Shown here in pieces: positions 32,820-43,829 of a DNA stretch of 64,000 nt. The position numbers and the translations under genes are program-made. The notes under the pieces were generated by a model. That model made no database searches. It was not told the DNA's origin and saw nothing but the letters and a program-made list of their open reading frames with translations. The stretch comes from Anthopleura xanthogrammica (taxonomy: Eukaryota > Cnidaria > Anthozoa > Actiniaria > Actiniidae). How positions within the stretch are numbered: the stretch's first letter is position 1; the number at the start of each line of letters is the position of its first letter. The stretch lies in NCBI GenBank assembly GCA_964019055.1, contig OZ025214.1, positions 9,871,101 to 9,935,100 on the forward strand, in the 5' to 3' direction.

Positions 32820-33631
32820 TATCTTGACTTTAATAACAGTTTTATAAAATTATAAACCGAGTTATTACTTAATTATTTTTTTCACGATTGAAGATAAAAG
32901 CCGAATAATGTCAAAGAATACGATTGTTCCAAAAATGTATACAGTGGATGACGGATACTTATTTTTCAATTGTTGAAATTTTCGTATACTTTTCATCTAG
33001 ATTCTTGAGAAAAAGTGACCCTGGCGGGAAAGGAAAAGGACCTGGGTTTGAGGAGGTTTCCAGTTAGCGGTGGCTATTCTAGAAAACCAAGAAAACAAGA
33101 AAGTATGGTGGAGAGACCGTAGCTATCAAACAAATTTTCAAATGGAAAGACAATGATTTTTCTTGCTATGTTATGTCGTAAACTATGTTTCATAATCGTG
33201 AAATTTGAACCTTGAACAGGTTCTTTAATGGCCTTCAAGTACTATTACCTGCTAAGAAAAACTAGCTTATAGTTCTTCACTTAATTGTCTTCCCTAGTTA
33301 ATATTTTCATGTTAACAGCTGAAGCCCAAAGAAAAACTTTTTTTTGCCCGACTAGGGCTGGCTTCATATATATGGAAGAGAGCTACTGCAATATATATAT
33401 TTTTACCTTTTTTAAAAATATTTTCCATATACCTAACAAGTATATACCATGTACCGATCTAAATAAAAATATATATTATAATAACACGACAATGAAGGGA
33501 ATGGAATCCAAGAAAGCTTGAATGGTAGTGATTCTGAGTTCTTATTCAATTGAATCCCAATCCATTCTTGTCACAGTTAAATATTTCTTAGTAACTGTTA
33601 AAAAACAATCATAATTACCAAAAAACGCTTC
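32820..33631. other. Intergenic DNA, no gene seen
   Basis: Open frames are short and AT-rich. The only conspicuous sequence is a TATATAT-rich stretch near 33370-33480. Confidence 0.4.
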
Positions 33632-33639
33632 ATTTGTAG

Positions 33640-33932
33640 CCCGGGGGGGGGGGGGGGTACCTCGGGTCGTTTCATACGGGGATGCTCCGCCCGGACTCTC
33701 GACCCCTTACCCTTTGATATACCAAATTTCAGCAAAAAAGTACCCCTTTTATACACTTTTTTGCCTGAAAAGGTACCCCTTTCATATACTTTTGAAGAAA
33801 ATCTACCCCTTTTTATACCAAAATTCACAAATTGGCACCCCTTTTCTATACCTGCGGCCTGAAAAACGTACCCCTTTCGGGCGGAGCATCCCCGTATAGT
33901 CAATTATATGGAGTACTTCCCCCCCCCCCGGG
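33640..33932. mobile_element. hAT-like MITE with CCCGGGGG ends and perfect 8-bp TSD
   Basis: The element begins CCCGGGGGGG and ends CCCCCCCGGG. It is flanked by the exact 8-bp repeat ATTTGTAG (33632-33639 and 33933-33940). Inner arms pair CGGGGATGCTCCGCCCG with CGGGCGGAGCATCCCCG. The middle carries several ACCCCTTTYATA-type repeats. There is no transposase. The 8-bp target duplication and matching ends group it with the 4783-5199 element. Short open frames across it are by-products. Confidence 0.9.
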
Positions 33933-34386
33933 ATTTGTAGCTAGCGTATTGCAGTATGTATACCACACGAGTTTTGTTTACCATCTCAAAATGGATGATC
34001 GATTCCTGTATTTAAGAAAACTGAAATATGTGCGAAGACGCTATTTTAGTTTACGGAATTTCGATACAATAAACAAATTAATTGGGATTTAAAAAATTCT
34101 AATTTCAATCATTGCATGAATTCAAACTTGATGTTTACTTGCAGCTGTGTCCAATAATAAGATCGGGGCAAAAGAAAATTGCTTCTCTTCATTCTGGTCG
34201 GCTATAGTTCAATCCAAAGTTTATCATTTGTAATTAATAATGAATAGTACCTGCATTATTGTTTGATTTCGGGGACCCTGAATGTCTTTAACTTCTACTG
34301 ACTCTTTATATTTTTATTTAGGTGTTTTTCTTTAATACTTTATTTTTAATCTTTTGCACATTTTTTAAGACGTTTGTTTGTAAAAC

Positions 34387-34492
34387 TAATCCATCCAGCC
34401 ATCCATCCATCCAGCTAGCCAGCCAGCCAATCAGCCAATCAATCAATCAGCCAGTAAGCCATCCATCCATCCATCCGTCCATCCATGCATCC
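34387..34492 (+). repeat. (ATCC/AGCC)n simple repeat
   Basis: Tetramers ATCC, AGCC, AATC and GTCC run for about 105 bp. It is a degenerate simple repeat in intergenic DNA; the flanking 34493-35218 shows no gene. Confidence 0.9.
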
Positions 34493-35218
34493 AAGAGGGT
34501 TTTTTTTGTTAGTGGTGCATGAAGTTGAAGATGCGAAAGCTTAGAATGATATTGTTTAAACAATAAAGACAAATCGGAAGAGAATTGTCTAATATAAGTT
34601 GAAGCTAAAGACATCGGTGCTGAACCTTTCAACAGCCTTTAAATTTCGGCAATGAATGTCTTTTGTTGCAAACCGTGGCTTGGCCAAAGAAAGCTTTCAG
34701 TCAACAGCATAGTGGTCAGATATTGAAGAATCATGGACAGTAACTTTCCCAATCAATATTCATACCTAATGTTAAGTTCTCATGAACGCACAAAATCAGA
34801 TCGACTGTTTGTTTTTTTATAGATATAATCTATTTATAGAGTTTCCAAGCCATTGAGTTTTTGATGGCTTAACATCTTAACAAGATTTTGTTAACTTGAC
34901 TTGTAAAAAATTAAAAAACTTTCTGGCGTAAGTTAATTCATAGCAAAAACTCTATGTTTTCAACATATAGTGATTCGAATCTCCGTGATCTGATGGGTTG
35001 ATTTACTGAACTACAGAAGAGACGCCGATGCCGCGTTTTTGACAGATATGAGGCTCACGGTTTTTACAGCAGCGTCAATTGACTCTAAATTAAAGAATTC
35101 AAAAATAAATAGAAAAAAAAGTTTTAAAAATCCCAGACTTTTCTAACCTTTACGAACATACTCCTTTATGGCTTGTCGTCTTCTTCGTTGTTGTTTTATA
35201 ATATATTCTGGAAACTGG

Positions 35219-36044
35219 AAACCGAAACAGCTCAGTTTCATGAAAAATTAATCTCAAAATTTTAATAAGAAAAGTGAAACGTTAAGGTATCAGGATATGA
35301 TTAGGACCCCTATACGCGCTACCTCAAATTTCGCACCGGCTTTACAATATTTTGCCATAAAAGTATACATTTTCTGAAAGCTAATTAAATGTAGATTTCG
35401 AATATCTATTTATAATTGTCTGTTTTGGAACACAAAAAAAGTTATTGGGTTAAAAGTGAAATTCTACCGCACTGCATTTGACAACTTCCTGCAGGATCAG
35501 AATGTTTGCTATCTCGATCAAAATTACATTAGCATACTCTGTGGATAATGAACTTCAAAACGGTGTCTCAGATTTTTGATATCTTTTTTACATCGTGCGC
35601 AATGACGCGTTAAATCCGGAAGTTTGAATTTTCGGTGGTCATGATTGTAAAATAGACAATATCTTTTGAATGAAAAAACATTTCAAAAATCTGAGACACT
35701 GTTTTATAGATCGCATTGTGATCTATCATAATCCAAAGTTTCAGTTCGATCCAATGTAATCCGAAAGAGCTACAATGTTTTTAAAACAATATTTTGGTCA
35801 CTCAAAATCTGCGGAGAAAGCCAATAACTTTTTTTGTGTTCCAAAACAGGAAATTCTAAATTGATTTTTACAAACTACGTTTATTTAGCTTTCAGAAAAT
35901 GTATACTTTTATATAATAATATTGCAAAGCCAGCGCGAAATTTTGGTCGCGCGTAAAGTAATCTCAGAGGCCTTAAACGTTCCTGATACTTTTCTTATTA
36001 AAATTTTGGGATTAATTTTTCATGAAACTGAGCTGTTTCGGTTT
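35219..36044. mobile_element. 826-bp fold-back element next to an RT pseudogene
   Basis: AAACCGAAACAGCTCAGTTT at the left edge is mirrored by AAACTGAGCTGTTTCGGTTT at the right edge. Further mirrored blocks follow in order: TTAATAAGAAAAGT, GTATACATTTTCTGAAAGCT, TTTTGGAACACAAAAAAAGT, and GTGTCTCAGATTTTTGA near the centre. The arms together cover almost the whole unit. It has no coding capacity. Its right edge abuts the first recognisable codons of the RT fragment at 36050. Confidence 0.85.
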
Positions 36045-36049
36045 GCAAA

Positions 36050-37856
36050 GAAGCTGCTCCTGTAATTGCTCCTTCTATAGTTAGAATTATAAATAGATCG
36101 TTAGTCATGGGTATCTTTCCTTCTCGTTGGAAAAGAGCAAAATTGATTCCTCTTTTTAAGGCTAAAGATCGTAATGACCCTAATAATTATAGACCAATAT
36201 CTATTCTCCCTATTTTGTCTATATATACTTATTTTAACGAACACAACCTCTTAACTAAGTATCAATCAGGCTTTCGGCCTTTACATTCTACTGTTACGTA
36301 CTGCTTTATTAGAAGCTACAACTGATGATTGGTATGGCAATATGGATAAAGGTTTAATTAACCTTGTAGATTCATTGGATCTAGCCAAAGCCTTTGATAC
36401 TGTTTCACATAACATCCTAATTGCCAAACTTAATCACTATGGAGTTAGTGGGTTATCCTTAGCCTTCTTTAAATCTTACTTAGCTGATAGAAATCAATGC
36501 TGTACCATAGAAACCTATACCTCAAATCCAAAACCAGTTACTTGTGGTGTTCCGCAGGGCTCAATATTAGGTCCATTACTTTTTATAATTTATATTAATG
36601 ACTTGCCTTTTTGTCTTAATAATACTCAGCCTAGTCTCTATGCTGATGACACCTTTTAAATTAGCTACGCATCTAAGTCAACTACTGAACTCTATAATAA
36701 GGTGAATTCAGACCTAGTGAGTATCAGTGGTTGGCTTTTGGCTAATAACCTAAGTTTGAATGTTATTAAGTCCTGTAATTAAACCTATAATTTAAGTTTG
36801 TAAACCTTTGGTGGCTGCTTATTATTGAAAAACGAAACTACTACTACTACTTAAATTATAGGTTTCCCGGGATCAGAAAAGCATCTCCCCTCCGCGTGAA
36901 CGTAGTTTTTGTGGAGGGTTTTGTAGAAATTAGACAGAGTGCGTGACATTGACCTTATTAATGTTCATCAGTCAGCGCCGGCATATAGAATAAACCCGAG
37001 TAAAGCGCCTATTATTTTATCAATTTTAAAATATCTAGAGATGTTTAAAGTGTCCGGTTTAATTTCATAGATATGTTTTCGATTCTTTATCGTAAAACAT
37101 GAGTATTTCTGAGTATTTCTGAAGTTTGAAGCACTGATATTGATTCTCTTACGAAAATTTGAGTATTATAAAATGTATTGAATTTCAATTCATGTTGATT
37201 CTTGTACGAAATTGGAGTATAATGAAATGTATCGAATTTCTGCTTTCTGCTTTCCGCTTGCCGCCGTTTCAGTTTCCGCGTTTTAGCGCGATATTGATAG
37301 CTTATGTAAGAAAGTGAGTTGTTCAATCAATGGTCTAAAACAAGCTTGTGTCATTGTCCCTCTTGATACTTTAATACTAATGTATAAAGCACTTATTCAA
37401 CTGACATTTGATTACTGCGATCTTGTTTGGAGCAATCTAAACAAAGGTCAAGCAGATCGGCTTCAAAAGTTGCAGAATAGAGCTGCCCGGATCATAACGT
37501 TTCAAGGTTATGACGTGAGGTCTGCAGATATCCTGCAGCAGTTGAACTGGGACTGCCTGGCTTCTAGACGCGAAAAGCGCCTGTCTCTCATGATGCATGA
37601 TGTTTTACATGCAAATACTCCTTCTTACTTGTATGATTTATTTTCTAAAAGTAAGGTTTTAAATGCTTATAAATCAAAACTGAGAGATACTGAAGATAAA
37701 TTAGAAATTCAGTCGAGAACAGACTTCCTTAAAATAAGTTTCTCTTATAGAGGAGCTAAATTATGGAATTCTATTCCTTCGGAAATGCGAAAATCTTCTT
37801 CAAGGAATGTTTTTAAAAAGAACGTGTTTAACTGGCAACCAGATAATTCTAAGTGA
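36050..37856 (+). pseudogene. Jockey/CR1-type RT pseudogene, internally interrupted
   Basis: On the plus strand, 36050-36240 encodes the start of the RT domain (WKRAKLIPLFK, NNYRPISILPIL). A deletion and a frameshift near 36295 follow. Then 36342-36659 has [25 protein letters not shown] and the catalytic box LYADDT, ending in a stop. Residual frame continues to about 36780. A non-coding insert (about 36781-37310) follows, and 37314-37856 resumes with the thumb and C-terminal blocks RLQKLQNRAARI and GAKLWNSIPSEMR. The endonuclease and ORF1 are absent. A 3' UTR-like AT-rich stretch follows to about 38040. Inactive. Confidence 0.9.
36781..37310. mobile_element. Non-coding insertion splitting the RT pseudogene
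   Basis: The RT frame stops and resumes about 530 bp later at the next conserved block. The insert starts with AAACCTATAATTTAAGT, mirrored by ACTTAAATTATAGGTTT at 36850-36866. It then has near-duplicate phrases around ACGAAAWTTGGAGTATAATG. The right edge is unclear, so this may be more than one insertion. Confidence 0.5.
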
Positions 37857-38037
37857 CTTTGTACTTCTATTCCGCTATGATTATTTTCAATTTTTATATG
37901 TAATTATATATTCATATATAGTTAGTTTACTTTTAAAAACTCATTAACATATTGTTTGTAATTATGATTTTTATATTGTACGACTTTCATGTAAAGAAGT
38001 GTATATATTTATGAAACTATCGTACGCAAATAAAGGT

Positions 38038-38041
38038 GCTA

Positions 38042-38089
<48 letters not shown>

Positions 38090-38166
38090 GCACACACACA
38101 GACACACACAGTATATCATTGTTTGCGGTCAAGCTCCTATTGACGTTACTGGATCAACCAGTGCTA

Positions 38167-38197
<31 letters not shown>

Positions 38198-38278
38198 AAC
38201 ACAAACACACACACAGACACACACAGTATATCATTGTTTGCGGTCAAGCTCCTATTGACGTTACTGGATCAACCAGAG
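38038..38278 (+). repeat. Tandem duplication containing (CT)n(CA)n
   Basis: Two copies of a unit of about 115-125 bp each start with GCTAT, run through (CT)n and (CA)n tracts, and end with GTTTGCGGTCAAGCTCCTAT and GACGTTACTGGATCAACCAG. The conserved parts are exactly 115 bp apart (38117 and 38232). Confidence 0.95.
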
Positions 38279-39148
38279 CTTTGTCGGCATCTATAACAGA
38301 AATCAGGTTCACTGGCTGTAAATTTTTGAATGAGAAAAGGTAGCAAAGTGTCAATACCTCAGTCAGTATTGTTAAAATGGTCGGCACATGGCTAACTTGG
38401 CGACAATGGCAATGTCTATGAACGTTATTCCATCTACCCATCACAAATCGCCAAGCTATTTATTTCTGTACATATAAAAAAATTTTTTCAATGCCTACAG
38501 GTAGAGAAACGACTAGAGTGATTTTACTGAAGTCGTCGGAAACACAAATTGCTTGTTAATGTGTAATAGTCAAATAGACACAAAAGAAAACAATGGAAAT
38601 ACGATCTACTAACATCCATTAGTCTACTAACTATATCACGGATTAAGTAAAACCCCTCTAACGGTTAATGTTAACTAATACCTGAAGTTAATAACTCTAA
38701 AATGTGAATATTTGCTAAAAAGTTTCTAATTATGGCTTCGAAACTAGAAGCTCCCTGAACAAAAGTTCGAAGCAACCCTTTCAGTTTGTGCGGGTTTGTT
38801 GATATAACTATATACTCAAACAAAACAACGTTTCATTTCTAGTGTTGCACATGAAAGCGCAGGGATGTAAGTGACCACCTTGGGTTGAGGAAAAAGCGTT
38901 TGCTTAAGGAAACATTTTCCTTTCGAGAACGTTTACCACAGCAACACCAAACCTACCTAATAACTTTATGACCTATTTCACTATGTTGTTTCAGTTTGTT
39001 TATATCGGGGGCTGAATATGATCCTTAGCGTTAAAAAATATTGTTTTCATGTGACCTGATAAAGAAATATGGCAATTCTTTAATTTCGCATATCTCACAA
39101 TTTGTTGCAGTTTGGGGGTAACCGGTCAAAAATGGGATCGGGTATTCT
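38279..39148. other. Intergenic DNA, no gene seen
   Basis: No frame with recognisable content and no repeat boundary was found in this stretch. Confidence 0.4.
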
Positions 39149-40290
39149 TCGAGTTACGCGCTTTTAAAAAAGTTCAAATGATCCGACATAAAATTAACAG
39201 TAACTATAATTGATATTTAAAATATTCCTAAATATATTTCGAACTAATGATTTGTTTGGGAAAAAATCACGACAAGAATCGTTGGAAAATCTTTGTGTCT
39301 ATCACAGGCGTTTTGCAGGCTAATCAATGTTCAAAGTTTCTTTTTCACTTTGTTGGAGATACTAGGGGTCAGATACTAGTAAGAAGTGAAAGTTAATAAT
39401 GGTGATAGTCAGTGATAATATTTCAACAACATAAAAAGCCAGTCCGTGTTCCCTGTTCCCACCGTCATTTACTAACATTTCTTTTTGTTTCTTGAGCAGT
39501 TTGAGCGCCGATCACAAATTTTGCTTGCTTATGTCAATCACGTACTAGACCGACTGTCCACTTTTAAAAGTTCGTATTTCATTTGTGTTCGAAACGTTTC
39601 GAAAGACTTAAGTGATACTAACACAAATAATGTTCGGATTGCAAAACTTTTCATAGGTTAGTAAATTATTTTTGCTTTGTAGTTGAAAATCTGGCACATT
39701 TCACATTTTTTAAATTTTCACGAAGATCAAAAATAATGTGAAAAATAAAAAGGCATATACCCTTCCCGAATTCGTTGAGTGACCACGTAGTGATAGGTCC
39801 AAGTAGAGGTTGACCTTGATAAAATTCAGTAAATTTATGTACACATCAAGTCCAACCTTGGCATGGAGACATGCATTGTTTCGTAGTCACGCAAGCCAAA
39901 ATACGTACATCAAAGGATTTACGAACATTATGCACTAACATAAAAGCGTGAACAGATCGACTGGCGGGCCGTCTAATTTCCATTATTATAGATTTTAACC
40001 TCAATATTCAACCTCAATACAAAATACTTTGTCCGTGATATGTTAGATCATATGATATATTTTTGAAAAGTAGTGGTAATAAACAGAAAATATAAATGAG
40101 AGTCAAAAACTTAGAATTCGCAGTAGAGCGTAAATCGAATTCATTAAAACTTCTTACCGTGTTCAAGTTACGCGATGTGCGGAAAACTTGAACTCACAAA
40201 CAACCTTTAGTGTCTTCGAGTTACGCCAGGGTGTGGCAAAGACAAATTAGGGTGTGGTCAAGCGCGTAACTCGAAAAGCGCGTAACTCGA
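39149..40290. mobile_element. Candidate 1.14-kb non-autonomous element with 17-bp perfect TIRs
   Basis: TCGAGTTACGCGCTTTT (39149-39165) is exactly mirrored by AAAAGCGCGTAACTCGA (40274-40290). An extra GCGCGTAACTCGA lies just inside the right end (40262-40274) and CGAGTTACGCCAGG at about 40218. The interior has no gene. No target duplication is apparent. The repeats could instead be a local motif cluster, so the element call is provisional. Confidence 0.55.
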
Positions 40291-40525
40291 TGAGCCATGT
40301 GTCATGAAATTAAACAATCGAAGGTAAACTATACCTGCTTTTATCTGTAAAATACCGATTATCGTTTTCCCACATGCAGAACAACAAGAAGTGTAGTGTT
40401 ACAGAAAATGTATTGACTCATTAATCAATATTCAAAATTTATTTTACAGACACTTTCTTTCTTTCTTATTCTTACTTTTTTCATTGCTTTCTGGCTGTTT
40501 CTTATACATCTTCATATTATATACG

Positions 40526-41061
40526 AAGGGGAGGTGGGGTGAAAAAAAGGGGGAGGGTCATAACTTTTTGAGCCCCTAAAAAAGGGAGGGTCATGAAAAA
40601 ATAGGCAGTGAAAAAGGGAGGGTAAGATAAATCTATGCTTTTGCAGATGCCCCTCAAAACACTAGAAATCGCATTTCCGAGGCTCTCTGAATCTAAAAAT
40701 TTCCCAAACCCCCATACCTGCTCCGGCCTCCGCTCTTCATTATCCTTACCCGACCTTCCAAAAAAATCCCCTAAACAATCATGTCTTAACTGAAACATAT
40801 TTCAATGCTTGAAATCAAAGAAAGATTCTTTTACATACACTCATTTCATTTCCTAGGTTTATAAATATTTAGGGTTTCTGGATATATATGTTCAATGACA
40901 GGTCATATTTCAGTTGTTTTGGGAGGTATTATCTGTGCAGGGGAGGGTCATGATATTTTAGGCCTACCACATGGGGAGAGTCAGGAAATATCATTCCCAT
41001 TGCTAGGGAGGGTCACATCATTTTCGGCACTCAACTTCAAATCTCCACCCCCCTCCCCCCT
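40526..41061. mobile_element. G-run-ended repeat element with GGGAGGGTCA motifs
   Basis: The left edge GAAGGGGAGGTGGGGTGAAA faces the right edge TCTCCACCCCCCTCCCCCCT. GGGAGGGTCA or its near copies occur at least five times inside (about 40552, 40586, 40616, 40942, 41004). A 93-codon minus-strand frame lies across it and appears to be a by-product. This may be a non-autonomous element with internal subrepeats. Confidence 0.45.
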
Positions 41062-41960
41062 GCTAATTTCTGACCAGTCCCTTAGTTTTTCCTTAAGTAT
41101 AATGTTTGTCTAGTTATTAAATGAATGGCAATCATGCAAGCTTCTTTTATACATCTTTGCAAACTTCGATCTGCTGTCATTTATTAATATTGTACTCCGG
41201 AGCAACTGAGCAACCCATACCCCACGATTACGAATCCATAAAGACACAACAATTTGTTTTCGTTATGATAAACATATATCTCAAGTATGATCTATATTTA
41301 TGTGTGTAATATGTACGTAGGATTTCAAGTATACCGTGAGAAATTTCGCAGAGTACTAGTCTTGGGAAAATATATGGATTAGAAATGTTAAGCTTGTAAT
41401 TTAGGAAGACTTATAGGCGAAAAAAGAAACAGCTTAACATCAAGAAAGCGAGAGGCTGCTACTTCTCGTGGTAAATAAAAAAAACTGAAGTACACAAGAC
41501 TATAATTATAGTATATTTATACGAAGCGTATATGCTATAGCCAATTTTCCAGTTTTTGAACTGGCGGGTAAAGTCAAAACTTCATTACAATTACTGCTCA
41601 TGCAAAACACGAATCAGTATATTTAAAATGCGCATTATCTTGAAATATATTGTATTTCCTTTCTAAAAGATGTGTCATTCCCCAGTCAGCTCATACATTA
41701 TTAATTTGCCAGAGCAAATGTTTCCAAAGCAAGGACCGTATAGGGCGCTATAGCAGTCCTTGCAAACAAAGCTGCCGGAAGTATTTCCATTCGCCATTTT
41801 CACGCATTTTCGAAGGTTTTGGTCTACGAAAGGAATTCTAACATTTTAACATTTGTGACCAAGTGATAAGCTTAAGTACAAAGTACACGACCAAGTTGGC
41901 TTTATCTTCAGTTTATTCCAACAAAACGACGAGAACTATGATAGTAATTAATATTAATAT
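41062..41960. other. Intergenic DNA, no gene seen
   Basis: Short frames only, with no recognisable motifs. A small palindrome, TATACGAAGCGTATA, lies near 41517. Confidence 0.4.
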
Positions 41961-41967
41961 TAAGTAA

Positions 41968-43551
41968 TTGAAAGTGTCCTGCTCTAATGATCTCTACTTC
42001 ACTCCTATTTCGCCCTTTAATGTTTTGGACGAACTTCTTAGTTTAGACTCCTCTAAAGCTACTGGCCATGACGGCATCCCTATAAGATATCTTTTAAATG
42101 CAGCTGAATTTATCTATTTACCGCTTACGTATGTCTTTAATACTTCCATACACACTTGCATTTTTCCTGATCAAATGAAAATTGCTAAAGTCATTCCCCT
42201 CTATAAGGGAGGTGACAAATCCCTAGTATCTAGTTATAGACCGATATCCTTTCTTCCAACTCTTTCAAAAATATTTGAAAAAATCATCTGTAAGTCATTA
42301 ACAGATCATTTAGAACAAAATCATTTACTCTCTGATTTTCAATTTGGTTTTAGAAAAAAACGAAATACAACTTTAGCAATTCTTGACTTTGTAAATAAAA
42401 TCATTGATGCTATTGATTCCGGTAATACTGCCGTAGGCATCTTTCTGGATCTGTCAAAAGCATTTGACTCTGTTAACCATGACATTTTGTTAGATAAACT
42501 ATCCTATTATGGCATTAAAAACGATACTCTTAAGTGGTTTGCAAGTTATTTGAACAATCGCTTACAATATGTTTCTATTGATGATGAAAATTCAGAATAT
42601 TCAACTACAGCTTATGGTGTTCCTCAGGGATCAATTCTTGGACCCATGTTATTTCTTATTTATATAAATGACTCTCAATTTGCCACTAAATTTGCTCACC
42701 TTGTATTATATGCAGATGACATGAATTTATTTTACAGTCACAAATCGGTTAAAAAAATTGTTTCAACTTTAAATAAAGATCTATCCAATCTTCAAGATTG
42801 GTTTCGTGCTAACAAATTAACAGTAAACCTTACCAAAACAAAATGCATTCATTTTGGCTCAAAACAACGAATGAAAAATGTGATGGTTGACGAGTCAGAC
42901 CTAACTCTAACGCTAGGACAGCCTATAAAACAAACTACCAATATAAAATTTCTTGAACTTATTTTAGATGAAAATTTAACTTGGAGCACTCATGTTGACT
43001 TATTATGCCGTAAAATTGCAAAGTCAATAGGAGTTCTCTATAGAGTTAGACATTATGTTAACATAGATATACTGAAAAATTTATACTATAACCTTGTCTA
43101 TTCATATATTTCCTATGGAACCCTTATCTGGGGTTCCAATTATAAATCAAGAATCTTACCAATTCACATATTGCAAAAACGCGTCCTCCGAATCATTACT
43201 TTTTCTGACTCTAGAGCCCCAAGTAGACCTTTATTTCAAAAGCTTGAAATATTAAATATCTTTGAAATAGTAAAATTACAGCTTACTGAACTGACCTACA
43301 AACATTTAAATAACCTATTACCAATGACATCATCTAATTACTTTAATGATGTACATTTTTCACACCGGTATAATACTAGATCCAAAACTAAAAACAATCT
43401 TTTTCTTCCTCGTAAAAATTTGAATTATGGTCAATTTGGTGTGCAGTATGCAGCAGTCAGAAACTGGAATGACATTCCCCTAGAAATAAAGAATTCTTCA
43501 TCCCTTACTATTTTTAAGAAAAAAATGAAAACCTCACTTCTCTCTTTATAA
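41968..43551 (+). mobile_element. Jockey/CR1-type non-LTR reverse transcriptase, 527-codon open frame, 5' truncated
   Basis: The frame is open from 41968 to the stop at 43551 and covers a complete RT domain. IAKVIPLYKGGD and YRPISFLP lie at about 72-97, [13 protein letters not shown] with catalytic Asp161 at 159-171, [10 protein letters not shown] at 217-226 and the catalytic box LYADD at 247-251. The thumb and C-terminal region follow, ending with a NWNDIP block. It would copy element RNA into DNA at a nicked target. The first codon used is not ATG, and no endonuclease or ORF1 precedes it, so the copy is 5' truncated, the usual outcome of target-primed reverse transcription. The absence of internal stops suggests a fairly young insertion. 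Confidence 0.9.
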
Positions 43552-43820
43552 ATATAACCCGAAAAATTAATTGAATTGTAAACTTGTAATATAGTATGAC
43601 TTGTATGTATCAATCACTAAAAACCTCCTTTGTTTACAGAGCATGATTGCCTTGCAATCTCCACGCTTCATACTATTTGTTAATTAGTCCTGGGTGCAAG
43701 AGTACCTTGTTTAACCCTTTGGGTTGTCTCTCTTGCACCCATCACCTATTTATTTCCGTTTTTTTTCAATGTGTATTTTGTGTATATGTGGTAAATAAAA
43801 ACCTTTGAACCTTTGAATAT
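43552..43820 (+). mobile_element. 3' UTR of the 42-kb non-LTR element
   Basis: About 270 bp follow the RT stop, including AATAAAAACCTTTGAACCTT and a short ACCTTTGA duplication at the end instead of a long poly(A). CTTGCACCC words occur twice inverted around 43690-43740. Beyond this the sequence becomes ordinary AT-rich intergenic DNA. Confidence 0.6.
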
Positions 43821-43829
43821 AATCATCGA

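Noticed and set aside
33598..33903. Minus-strand frame rich in YxRGTF repeats
   Set aside because: It lies wholly within the hAT-like MITE and arises from its internal ACCCCTTT repeats.
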